A stretch of 64,000 nucleotides of DNA. Source: Hippopus hippopus. Taxonomy: Eukaryota; Mollusca; Bivalvia; Cardiida; Cardiidae. Shown piece after piece: positions 41,956-51,446 of the stretch. The stretch lies in NCBI GenBank assembly GCA_946811185.2, contig OX328108.1, positions 34,346,493 to 34,410,492 of the forward strand, written 5' to 3'. Position 1 is the stretch's first letter. Every line of letters begins with the position of its first letter. Position numbers and translations under genes: made by a program. Under the pieces are notes generated by a model. It worked only from the letters and a program-made list of their open reading frames with translations, searched no databases and had not been told where the DNA came from.

Positions 41956-42744
41956 GGCTTTCAAGGAGCCTGATTTGTGCACCTGGCAAGTTGTGATAGA
42001 TTTTGAGCTTTTATAACCACATTTTCCCAAATGTGTACCTCAACAACTTTATAATTATTCAACATTGTTTGTTTCTTATACGAGGGCTGTTTGATAAATT
42101 GGTGGAATTTTGTTGTAAAAATAAAACCAGTAAAATTATTAACATCATATTTAACCTACATATTAAACAGTCTGTATCTGAAACATCCTCAAAATTTCAT
42201 ACAAATTCATAAAGTAATACATTTTCAATGGAGAATCACAAAACACATGTCAGCGTACATTGCCAGGCTCTGGCAGCGAAAAAACAAAGTCATCTTCATT
42301 TAAATTTAAGAAATTGGCATGCCTCTTTTACATCATCCCCTCAAAAATCTAGCGCACCCTTACTTTAGACTTCCCTAGATCCTGTGTAAAGATACTGGAT
42401 GTACTGTGGAACAAGACACACATAATTCGTTGGATGTGCCATGCACTGAAACCTGCTGGTCATTACGAACCCTGTCAGTCCCCATCCAAAATTTATGAGC
42501 AATTAAGACACTTATTGTGAGGTAATAAGATTATTCTTTTCAAAACTTTTTATTCCTCTAAAGTTAAAAACATGGTGAGAATAAGAAGCAATTGCATGTA
42601 GCAAAGAATTGCTCTATTCCAAGAATAACTTTTCTACACCGTTGAAGAGTTATTCTTCTTTTCCTTGACTACACTATCTTGTGTTTTACCATCTGCGAAG
42701 AAAAATCACTTTGGAAACATTGTGCCAAATAAAGAAAACACTGA
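41956..42744. other. Unassigned, with mariner-like end
   Basis: TATACGAGGGCTGTTTGATAA at 42077 resembles the terminal repeat of some mariner (Tc1/mariner) elements, next to a TA. No opposite end or transposase frame was recognised, so this may be a truncated remnant or chance. Confidence 0.3.
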
Positions 42745-43770
42745 TAACTGTGCTTGGTTGAACTTTGTCAGTATTGGCTACAATTTTAAACGATGACAGG
42801 TGTTCCTGTCCAGTCAATGACTTCCAGGTGCCTGGTCCATTTTTAGCTCCACTGGCCGAAGGCCAGCGAGCTATTGTCATGGCGTTGTGTCCGTCGTGCG
42901 TGCGTGCGTGCGTCCGTTCGTTTGTCTGTGCGTGCGTCCGTAAACTTTTTCTGTAAAAAACTTCTCCTCAGAAACTATTGACTGGATTTTTACCAAATTT
43001 CACAGGAATGTTCCTTTGGTGGTCCTCTTTCAAATTCCTTCAAATAATTGTGTTCCATGAAGAATTCTGGTTGCCATGGCAACCAAAGTAAAAAACCTTT
43101 AAAAATCTTCTCCTCCCAAACCGCTATTTGGATAGCATTATTATTTTGCAGGAATGTTCCTTAGATACAGGTTTACAGAATTCCTTAAAAAAAAAAAGAT
43201 CTGTCAAAAAACATGGCTTTTATGGGAGACTCATTTTCCTTTTATGGTATAAAGTAAAATCTTTGAAAAATTTCTTCTCTAAAACTATTCATTGGATTTC
43301 ATTGTTGTTTTGTAGGTAAGTTCCTATGGTGGTTGTCTACCAAATTGTTTCTTCAGTGAGCTAAAATGCAGGATTGAATGATAATTGTTAAAAACTTCCT
43401 TTCGCCATTATAGAAATATCAGGCCTGTGGAGCGATACAGGCGCTCAAGCGCCTCTAGTTAAAATAATTTGGTACAAATGATTGCAATGGATAGAAGATG
43501 TATCATGTACAACAACCGTGTCACAAGATCAAAGGTCAAGGTCACATTACTTGGTTGAACTTCATCAGTATTTGCTACAATTAAGTGATGACAGGTGTTC
43601 CTGTCTGAGCAATACTTTCAAGGTGCATTGTCAGATTCTAAAATAATTTGGCGCTAATGATCACCAGGGATAGATGGCGAGTGCATGCAACAACTGTGAC
43701 CCCAGCTCAAAGGTCAAGGTCACAGTGCTTGGTTGAACTTTGTCAATATTTGTGCAGGCCATTACCTTTA
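42745..43770. repeat. Tandem array (about 175 bp unit) split by H1b
   Basis: TTGGTTGAACTTTGTCAGTAT..GATGACAGGTGTTCCTGTC units occur at about 42757, 43551 and (partly) 43731. AAAATAATTTGG and AAAGGTCAAGGTCACA recur between them. The array is continuous if 42845-43458 is removed. Confidence 0.7.
42845..43458 (+). mobile_element. H1b element, young copy 1
   Basis: 5' AGCTCCACTGGCCGAAGGCCAG, GTGC/GTCC microsatellite, GTTGCCATGGCAAC, and one core unit of another type. The end is CTGTGGAGCGATAC, a GC-rich hairpin AGGCGCTCAAGCGCCT, then CTAG and T. It is almost identical to 52796-53405 outside the microsatellite. Confidence 0.9.
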
Positions 43771-44270
43771 ACCTGTTAATATATCATCATGATACTTCAT
43801 CAAGCTGAAAATGTCATTAAGTATGTATGGTCGTGTACAAGGACAACTCTGACTGTTTTTGAGTTATCTCCCATGGTTTTTCTTAAAGTCGAAACTCTTC
43901 TACCAATTGAGATTTTTTGTTTATATTGAATAGGGATGCTAAGGACATCAAGAAAGACAGGTGCATTTAAGAGTTGTATTTTTAGGTTACTCAATCTATT
44001 TTCATTGATCTCCCCTGATGGTAAAACCTTGTGTAGGCTGCTAGGAACATGAAATAGGGGTGTCACAATATATAAGGATAACTATGAGATTGAAATTTTC
44101 CCTCACTTTAACTTTGGATACAGATTATCAGCAGTGCATGCACCAGGCTGTATTTTTTCTCATATCTTTCAAAATCTTTGTTGAAAATCACTTACAAACA
44201 AACACATACAAAATTGCGTTTCTCTGACCTAAGTTTCAAGAGTTATTATCTTTGCAGGCAACTGCTCTTA
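43771..44270. other. Unassigned stretch
   Basis: GTTTTTGAGTTATCTCCCATGG near 43857 resembles a core motif found in H7/H8 units. No ends found. Confidence 0.4.
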
Positions 44271-44546
44271 TTATGCCCCTGCCATAAAATGGCAGATGGG
44301 AATATAGTGTCACCCTTGTCTGTGTGTGTGTTCTTAGAAAAGGTGGAGTTAATGTCCAGCCCTTAACTATGATGTGCATAGTTGGATTTCAAAATAATTT
44401 GTCAAAGTTTTATACTTATACAGTGTACATATATAATGTTTTTGTCAACAAATATGGCCATGGATCCTTGTTTGAGTTTGGAACCATACCATGACTGACC
44501 TTTGTATGTTTAGGGAAGGGTATCCGTGTCAGTGACACATTTCTAG
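44271..44546 (+). mobile_element. H6 element, 276 bp
   Basis: TTATGCCCCTGCCATAAAATGG with hairpin CTGCCATAAAATGGCAG, then GTCTGTGTGTGTG. The 3' end is GGGTATCCGT, hairpin TGTCAGTGACA, CATTT and CTAG. A fourth type of termini with the same layout. Confidence 0.7.
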
Positions 44547-44928
44547 TAATAATCATAGGTGAGTCTTAAAAAAAAAAATTTGGGCAAGAGTTATCTCATG
44601 AGAATCTTTCATATGAAGATGTCATTTTAGGAGAAGAGCATTTTTAGCTTTTCATTCAGCCTACAATCTCCAAACCTGTTCTGATTATAGTAATGTACAT
44701 GATATTTCTACTCAGTATCTTCAGTGCTTTTATTGTTTTACTAAATTTTTTTTTTAAATATTTAGACACACTTTTTGTTGGAAACATCCTGTCAGGTAAT
44801 GAATTCATCCTTTCTTCACATGTGACAGTGAATTAGCTTTAAAAGTAAAGTTGATTTTTTTCTTGTCAAGGTGTAAATTGGTTTCTTAGTGACAGATAGT
44901 TTTTGGAATTCTTTTTATCTTAGTGGTA
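44547..44928. other. Unassigned AT-rich stretch
   Basis: No repeat end, RNA gene or exon seen. Confidence 0.4.
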
Positions 44929-45362
44929 TATGACCCTTTACCACTAGCAGTCACTGAGTTTTAAGGACAGTGGGGAAGAAGATGAATTGTGGGAAAAGGA
45001 GAAAATGCTGGTAATGTCTCACAATGTTTTCTATCCTATCAAATAGAAATCCAAACATTTAACTCTTAACCACACCAGAAAATTTTAGACTGGTCCAAAT
45101 TCAAAGCATTTGCAGACAACAAAATAAAGGTGACTAAAAAATTGAAATTTGGTTTGGGAAGGGTAGAAAACATTGTGGGAAAAGGAGAAAATGCTGGTTA
45201 CCAGCATTTTCTCCTTTTCCCACAATGTTTTCAAAAGGTTTCTTTCTCAGGGTCATTAAAAGTCGGGATTGTGTGGTAAAGAGTTAAGCAACATTGCATT
45301 ACATTTGCTGAATTTTTTGAATTTGGACTAGTGTAAAATTTTGTCTTCTGGTAAAGGATTAG
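44929..45362 (-). mobile_element. TTAA-1 host copy split by another TTAA-1
   Basis: The left part (to 45062) has ACCCTTTACCACTAG and GGAGAAAATGCTGGTAATG, with its right palindrome arm deleted. The right part (45284-45362) resumes GCAACATTGCATTACATTTG and ends TCTGGTAAAGGATTAG. The two halves join at one TTAA. Confidence 0.8.
45059..45287 (+). mobile_element. TTAA-1 element nested in TTAA-1
   Basis: TTAACTCTTAACCACACC left and GTGTGGTAAAGAGTTAA right. The palindrome (45166-45232) has no mismatch that I can see: GAAAACATTGTGGGAAAAGG and its complement are both complete. Confidence 0.92.
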
Positions 45363-45422
45363 TTTGCCTTGTTCTGTTGGGTATATATTATATGTCGTTG
45401 TTTTTTAGGGTTTTGTTTAGGG

Positions 45423-45562
45423 CTAAACCCTTCACCAAACGATCCTATGTTTTTATAACCTTGAGGAAGAAAAAGTTCAGGAAATGTTGTGTGTACAGGA
45501 GAAATGATGCTTGTAAGCAGGCTTTTCTTTTGAAAGATCCAAACAATTTTTCTACCAATTTT
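45423..45562 (-). mobile_element. TTAA-1 5' part, diverged
   Basis: CTAAACCCTTCACCAAACG, ACCTTGAGGAAGAAAAAG and AGGAGAAATGATGCTTG. The right half is unrecognisable. Confidence 0.6.
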
Positions 45563-45627
45563 TTGAGACCAAGGAATGAACCCAGGACTCCTTATTTCTT
45601 ATCTTGCGTCTGCACCACTTTGTGCCC

Positions 45628-45700
45628 AGCCTTGTAGCTCAGTTGATTAAGCACAGGGCCCTTGAAACAAGAGGTTGCTGGTTTGAATCGCAAGCTCAAT
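45628..45700 (+). repeat. tRNA-like segment, SINE head
   Basis: GTAGCTCAGTTGATTAAGC is a good A box and GCTGGTTTGAATCGC a good B box with a tRNA-like gap. The acceptor stem does not close, so a SINE head is more likely than a tRNA gene. Confidence 0.5.
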
Positions 45701-45993
45701 TTCTGTCAGAGGATCATTATCTTTCCACTAGGTGGGATTTTATCAAATACATACCTATCTGATTTGGGTATTTTGGGTACAGAACCGGACTACTTTTCAA
45801 ACTGGCAACTGTTACTCCCAAAGTCAATATGAAATAAACGTTTACTCAATAAAACGCTACTTGGTACAATTCATCTTGCCAGGGTTAGCTAGACATATAA
45901 CCCAACATATAACCTAGCCACCAGTCATTTATAAACACAGCCCCTATAAGCTTGAGAAACAGCCCTGGTATAAGCCCAGCATGTTGGAGACGT
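45701..45993. other. Unassigned stretch
   Basis: Possibly the body of the SINE beginning at 45628. No tail seen. Confidence 0.3.
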
Positions 45994-46148
45994 TATTATA
46001 CCCCCGCAAAACGAATGTTTTCAGGGGTATACTGGAATCAGCCTGTCTGTCCGTTTGTCCGTCTGTGTGTCCGTCTGTGTACAAATAATTGCCTGTTTCT
46101 GTCAAAGCGCTGGCGGGGGTATTAAGTCACATTCAGTGACAGCTCTAG
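45994..46148 (+). mobile_element. H5 element, compact 155 bp
   Basis: TTATACCCCCGC, hairpin AAAACGAATGTTTT, GTCCGTCTGT microsatellite. Almost no core, then GCGGGGGTATTAA, hairpin GTCACATTCAGTGAC, AGCTCTAG and a T run. ATACCCCCGC/GCGGGGGTAT are the subterminal inverted repeats. Confidence 0.8.
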
Positions 46149-46484
46149 TTTTTCTTGTCAAAAGTCTGATGCACAAATCCTGGTTTTCCCCATGTCTTTG
46201 TTTAGAAACAGTATGCAAAGATTTGCAGTAAACAATGGTATATTTTCAAAATAATTTTTCTCTTGTAAAATTATCATATTTCTTGGAAATTTGCAGGGAT
46301 AATTAGGCTTGATTTTTCTACATACTTATGCCTTTGTTAGCAGCAGAGGGTTTTTGTTAACACACTGCATATTAATATTTATCCTGTATGGGATAAGTGA
46401 TGTGTCATAGCAAACAGGTCTAATCTTCAAAGAATGACATAGGCAGACAGCAGTCAGAGGATTGATGATAGCTATTGTGACAGG
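46149..46484. other. Unassigned stretch
   Basis: No feature seen. Confidence 0.4.
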
Positions 46485-46684
46485 AATCATTTACTACGCA
46501 GTCCCGAGTTTTAACGACCCTGAGGAAGAAGACTTTTGGAAATAACCAGCATTATCTCCTTTTTCCACAATAATTCCTACCCTTTCCAAAATAAATTCCA
46601 ATCTTTGAGTCATGTTTATTTTGTTGTCTACCAATGCTTTGCATTTGGACTAGTCTAAAGTTTTGTTGTTTTGTAAAGAGTTAA
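46485..46684 (-). mobile_element. TTAA-1 element, hairpin left arm deleted
   Basis: ACTACGCAGTCCCGAGTTTT and GAAGACTTTTGGAAATAACC join directly to CAGCATTATCTCC. The right end is TTTGTAAAGAGTTAA. Confidence 0.75.
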
Positions 46685-46962
46685 GAACTGCTGGAATGCA
46701 GGGATAGGTTCACTGGCCGCCAGAATATAACTGAAATAATGTTAAAATAGGTGTTTAACATTATACAAATTAAAAAAAATGAACCACTGCCATAGTAATG
46801 GATGTTGATACACGAATGTGTCTCAAATGATTGGCTTTTCTTTGAATAAGAAGAAAAAAACATTGTGCAAAAAGGAGAAAATTTTCTACTTTTTCCCACA
46901 CAAGTTTTGTGGAAAGTCTTCTTCCTCAGGGTTAATCAAACACAGGATATTTAGGTAAAGGG
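46685..46962 (+). mobile_element. TTAA-1 element, 5' eroded
   Basis: 46808-46967 has AATGTGTCTCAAATGATTGG, a stem without centre (AAAAAGGAGAAAATTTTCTAC) and GGTAAAGGGTTAC. 46685-46807 shows no feature. Confidence 0.6.
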
Positions 46963-47382
46963 TTACTGCTATATCGAAGGACAAAATTCTAGACTAGTCC
47001 AAATTGAAAGCAAAGTAAATGTGACTGAAAATTTAAAATCTTTATCGGGAAGGGTAGAAAAATTATGGGAAATGGAAAATTTTCTGGTTACCACAATGTT
47101 TTCAAAAGGCTTCTTCCTTAGGATCCTTTAACCCTTTACCAAACAATCCCTGGTTTTAACGACCCTGAGGAATAAGCCTTCTGAAAACATTGTGGGAAAA
47201 GGAGAAAATGCTGGTAACCAGCATTTTCTCCTTTTCCCACAATGTTTTCTACTCTTCCAAAGGCAAGTTTAAATTTTTGAATCATGTTTATTTTGTCATC
47301 TGCAAATGCTTTCAATTTGGACAAGTCTAAAATTTTGTCGTTTGGTAAAGAGTTAAACATAGGATATTTTGGTAAAGTAACA
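46963..47382 (+). mobile_element. TTAA-1 host copy split by another TTAA-1
   Basis: The left part reads to GCTTCTTCCTTAGGATCCTTTAA. The right part resumes ACATAGGATATTTTGGTAAAG (47356-47377). Removing 47128-47351 restores the normal 3' arm. The hairpin's right arm is partly deleted. Confidence 0.75.
47128..47355 (-). mobile_element. TTAA-1 element nested in TTAA-1, consensus-like
   Basis: TTAACCCTTTACCAAACAATC left, GTCGTTTGGTAAAGAGTTAA right, and an apparently perfect palindrome (GAAAACATTGTGGGAAAAGG and its complement). 228 bp. A good reference copy. Confidence 0.93.
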
Positions 47383-47452
47383 TTACGAATGATGTGAGAA
47401 AAAAATAAAACGGATTTCAGTCAGACAGGAAATGGTTTTTACAAGGGAAGTG

Positions 47453-47666
47453 TTGACCCTTATCCAGCCATTTGCAACCATGGATGTCTTTTGCGGAGAG
47501 TATTCAGTAAGATCAGCTTGCACATACTTGCAGTCTGATCTTGCTCTACACCCTCCGCTACTTTATTGGTAGGTTGGGTCATATTAGCCCAGCCCAATCT
47601 CTGTACATTTAGCTAAGTATTTTTGTGTGATCATCAACAATTTTTATTCGGCAGGGTAAGGATTAA
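47453..47666 (-). mobile_element. TTAA-2 element
   Basis: TTGACCCTTATCCAGCC left and GGCAGGGTAAGGATTAA right. Palindrome AGTAAGATCAGCTTGC / GCAGTCTGATCTTGCTCTA. The right TTAA is shared with the following TTAA-1. Confidence 0.75.
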
Positions 47667-47893
47667 CTCTTTACCATACCACAAAAATAGAGAGCCATCC
47701 AAAGTTGGAACATTGCAGATTTTTAATCAAGGGTGGCTCAAATGATGGAACTTGCATATAATAGAGTAAAAAAAAATATTGTGGGATGTGAAGAAAATGC
47801 TGGTTACCAGCATTTTCTGTGTTTCCCCTAATGTTTTCAAAAGCTTTCTTGTGCAAGTTTGTCAAGATTTGGGATTGTGTGATAAAGGGTTAA
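47663..47893 (+). mobile_element. TTAA-1 element
   Basis: TTAACTCTTTACCATACCAC left and GATAAAGGGTTAA right. The hairpin centre GCTGGTTACCAGC is intact; the outer stem is eroded. Confidence 0.85.
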
Positions 47894-48098
47894 GGCATTT
47901 TACTCTGCTGATGACTTTTGTCTTGCGCTAATCAGTTGTGGTAAAAGGAGAAATTGCTCATGATGAGGAATTCGTCCTATGTGCACCAGTGTTTTCAAAC
48001 ATATTTTGTGTATTTGATCTTGATTTCTGTTGATTATATGCATTTGTCAAGGTTTTTCGAAGTTGCCTACAACAACTTTGATTTTGGAAGGTCAAAAG
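47894..48098 (+). mobile_element. TTAA-1 trace
   Basis: GTGGTAAAAGGAGAAATTGC and CAGTGTTTTCAAACAT at 47938-48005 suggest a badly decayed hairpin region. Confidence 0.35.
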
Positions 48099-48314
48099 AG
48101 TAATCTCTACCAAACCACATGATTTAGACTCATCCATATGGAAAGTATTCATGCAGATGATAGATGAAATGTGGCTCCTCAGATGGGATTTCATTTTTAA
48201 AAAGGGCAGAAAACATTGTTTGTTACCAGCATTTTCTCCTTTTCCAACAGTGTTTCCAAAATTTTTTGTATAAAAAGAGGTTAAAGCGTGTGATTGTTGT
48301 CCAGTAAAGTGTTG
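48099..48314 (+). mobile_element. TTAA-1 element, hairpin left arm deleted
   Basis: ATCTCTACCAAACCACATG, AGAAAACATTGTTTGTTACCAGC and the 3' arm GATTGTTGTCCAGTAAAGTG. Confidence 0.7.
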
Positions 48315-48533
48315 CCTCTTTACCAGAGGACAGTGTTAGACTTTATCAAATTGAAACTTAATTTGTAACAGAGGAATTACATGACTCACATTTATGGCAA
48401 TTGTCCGTGATAGGCTAGGAAACATTTAGAAAAGGAGAGGATGCTTGTTAACAGCATTTTCTCCTTCTCCCACCGTTTTTAAAAAAAACTTCCCTCTATA
48501 ATATAGTAAAAGTATTTGATTTGTAAAGGGTTA
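48311..48533 (+). mobile_element. TTAA-1 element, diverged
   Basis: CCTCTTTACCAGAGGAC, GGAGAGGATGCTTGTTAACAGC and GATTTGTAAAGGGTTA. Confidence 0.7.
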
Positions 48534-48626
48534 TTGGGGATATGCTGTCATGTTCATAAATAGAAACAATGATGTAATGAAACAGACATCAGATATAGCT
48601 TCTGGTGAGTTTAGTATTTTTTGTAC

Positions 48627-48805
48627 TTTACCTTTTTACCAAACATCAAGATTTTAGATTAATGCTTATTGAAAGCAATTACGGCAGACCAATTAGATGT
48701 GGCTAAAATGATGGTTTTTGTTTGAAAGGGTAGAAAATGTTGTAGGGAAAAGAGAAAATGCTGCTTATCAGCACTTTTTTCTTTTCTTTTAATGTTTTTA
48801 TGTTG
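48627..48805 (+). mobile_element. TTAA-1 element, 3' truncated
   Basis: CCTTTTTACCAAACATCAAG, GATGTGGCTAAAATGATGG and AGAGAAAATGCTGCTTATC. It ends after AATGTTTTTATG. Confidence 0.7.
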
Positions 48806-49360
48806 ATAATGTGTAACATTTGTGAGGAGATATACAGATAAGATTTTACATAGAAGTGAGGTTATTTTGGTGGTTAATTATTTTGATATGACTGTGATGA
48901 AAGAATAAATTGTAATTACTTTACTCATGTCTTCTTCCCAAATTCAATTTTGTAGATTCAAAGACATATTTTTTCTAGAAGAGTTGTCTGCCCTTCTGTC
49001 TGTCCACCTGTCTTACCGTCAAATTTTTAATTAGGCATTGTATCTCCAGTGCTCCTCTTATTTCAAACCTGTTATACACACAATGTCTGCCTTGATGAGG
49101 TAAAGTGCAGAGCAGAGGTTTCAGATACCAGTTTATAAGGTCACATCTGTTTTCTTCAAAAACAATCTTCTAGTTCTTATTTTGTGTTTGTGGAGTTCTA
49201 TGTGATCTTATTCTGGAACTTGTTAAATATTTATTTATGATGAAGTTATTTAGGTTGTTTCTAACATGATGCATTTTTGGAAGAATGATTAGGAGTTGAT
49301 CAACCGGCAATGACATAGGTTACTGAGTCTCACAGGTAAGTATGTTAGGTGTTCTTTCAA
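48806..49360. other. Unassigned stretch
   Basis: CTGCCCTTCTGTCTGTCCACCTG near 48988 resembles an H-type microsatellite start, without a recognisable hairpin. No gene seen. Confidence 0.35.
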
Positions 49361-49569
49361 GACAACCTTCTACCACACAAGGAAAATGTAGACTTGTCCA
49401 AATCAAAAGCATTTGCATAGGAAACAAAAGATGTGACTCAAGAATTGAAATTTGTTTTATGAAGGTGAAATTATTGTGGAAAAAGAAGAAAATGGTGGTT
49501 ACCAGTGTTTTCTCCTTTTCCCAGAATGTTTTCAAAACTGTTGAATCTTAGGGTCTTGAAAAGGGTTAA
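49361..49569 (+). mobile_element. TTAA-1 element
   Basis: ACCTTCTACCACACAAGG, GACTTGTCCAAATCAAAAGC, hairpin with GGTGGTTACCAG, and AAAAGGGTTAA at the right. Confidence 0.75.
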
Positions 49570-49689
49570 TTGACCCCAAAACAAAGTTGTGAGAAAGCAG
49601 CCAATGTCACCTGTGGAAAAAGTGCTTTACATAATGTACACAGTGAACAAAAACTTTATACATACATGGCTAGGTGCACAGATCACCAT

Positions 49690-50275
49690 TAGTCTCAATA
49701 ATGAGTCGCTACGGTGATTTGTTTTCATATTTGGACATTTATTGTGCACCGTACTGTCTCAAGTCCATCGTAAATTTTCCGGTAGCAAAGATAAGAGCGC
49801 TATACTGTCTTACCGTTTCGTCGGTTTAATTTGTATTGCAGCGAAATGCAAGTAAATTTAAGTAACTATACATGACCAAAGACAAATTATTAAACCTTTC
49901 ATTACCTAAAGAGCTTGTAGAAGTCGTTTATAACGTGTAAATCTCGGAAAAAAACACCGATGAAATTTATTATGCAGCCATTTTGTGTGTTTTCGGGAAC
50001 GTAAACAACTCGAGTAACAGATGAAATGCACGGTTTTCTCTTATGTTCAGCATTTAAGTTGAAAATATTTGTATTTCAAATGAAGGATTATTAAATATGC
50101 AAGCAACAGGTATGTTTAAATCATAGTTTTGTGCTCTCTTTGCGAAATTATGAGAGATCGAACTTGTGCACAAAATCTGTGCGGAGCTTTCAACTGATTT
50201 TGTCTTGATCGTCTCTGTACCCAGAGGCGACCAGTTAAAAAGTAACATCGCCTTTGGGGACAGTTATCTGTACTA
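49690..50275 (+). repeat. R530 dispersed repeat, copy B
   Basis: It aligns in inverse orientation to 26941-27500. TTTGTATTGCAG (49841) and GCAACAG|GTATGT (50108) look like an acceptor and donor about 267 bp apart, and copy A keeps CTGTATTGCAG and a GTATGT. However, the interval has stops in the frame that copy A keeps open. Confidence 0.75.
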
Positions 50276-51446
50276 AGGTCACCATGATGTTGCTGAATAA
50301 CTGTTGAAAGCAGTTTAATGAGAAACAAAAAATATATTACCATATTTTGCTTAAATTTTGGGACACCCAAAGTATTTGGACACCATAAAAAAAGCGAAAA
50401 TAATTTTTTCATGACCCAAAGGTTTGGGCCTTACTAAAAAATGCAAAGCAAGATTGGTATTTTTTTTTGTTCCAAAGAATTGGGACAGTGAATATCTGTT
50501 AAAAAATTTTTTTTGTTCAATTTGTTTGATACCCTTTGTTTACAAGCATTCTTTTCGCGCAGTTTCATTTCTACAAATGTAAGGTTGCTTCCCAACCCTC
50601 CTGATTTCAATGGGAGTTTCCCGATTCAAGGCAAAAAACCTGATCACCTGATAGACTATTAAAAACCCCAATTCAAAAAAAAAATCTGATTTAAGTGTAA
50701 AATGGGTGTGATAAACTTGTATCCAAGGTACATAACTTATACATGTACATAAAGTTGACACAAAAGTTAACACACGGTCAATCAGGTCTGTTGTTTACAA
50801 ATAGAAATCAAGATACTGTATTCTGCGGTTTGTCGATTGAAGATCGACGAATTAATCAAATTTGAGAACGGGCCAAGCAGGTACTTATCAGAGTGAAATT
50901 TACGTCGTTCTCCTCATGTAAACAGGTAAAACGTCTTGCGAAATTATCTATAAATGCAAAATGCCAATGCTCATTGCGTCCCCTGGGCTCAGAAAAAGAT
51001 GAGTGAAAACATCAAGTTAATCATCAACAAAAACAATGAGAAAAAACAACAGTTTTAAAGACGATCGCTACAGTTTCACCATTTTTTGAAAACATTCAGA
51101 ATTTCATGAAACTTTGTGTGGTGATAGTTTATTATCTGATCTACAAAAATAGGAGATAAAAAAAGGGGATCACCAGCTTTGGGAAAATTCTATGAATATT
51201 TCTTTTAGTACAACCTGAATTGCGGCAGTTCAGGATGAAATTTCACCTATGAAAACTAAGTCTGTATTTTTGTTTAAATGACAACAATTATAGGCAAATT
51301 TTATGTCATTGTATTGGTGAAACATTACATTTAATGAAAAAAATAATTTAGAGTATACTGAGTATCAATCTTTAAAAAAAATACCCTTAACTTATGGCTA
51401 AAACACCTTTATTTTGGAAAAAACCTAAAAAAACAAAGAGTATCTT
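50276..51446. other. Unassigned repeat-poor stretch
   Basis: Homopolymer T and A runs and AT-rich sequence. No member of the families above, no splice-flanked open frame, and no RNA gene was recognised. Confidence 0.4.

Noticed and set aside
42077..42744. Mariner transposon
   Set aside because: Only one terminal-repeat-like motif (CGAGGGCTGTTTGATAA); no second end and no recognisable transposase.
43128..43319. Identical 63-codon frames at 43128 and 53075
   Set aside because: They are identical because the two H1b copies are nearly identical DNA, not because of protein conservation.
45628..45700. Functional tRNA gene
   Set aside because: Good A and B boxes, but the acceptor stem does not pair; a SINE head fits better.
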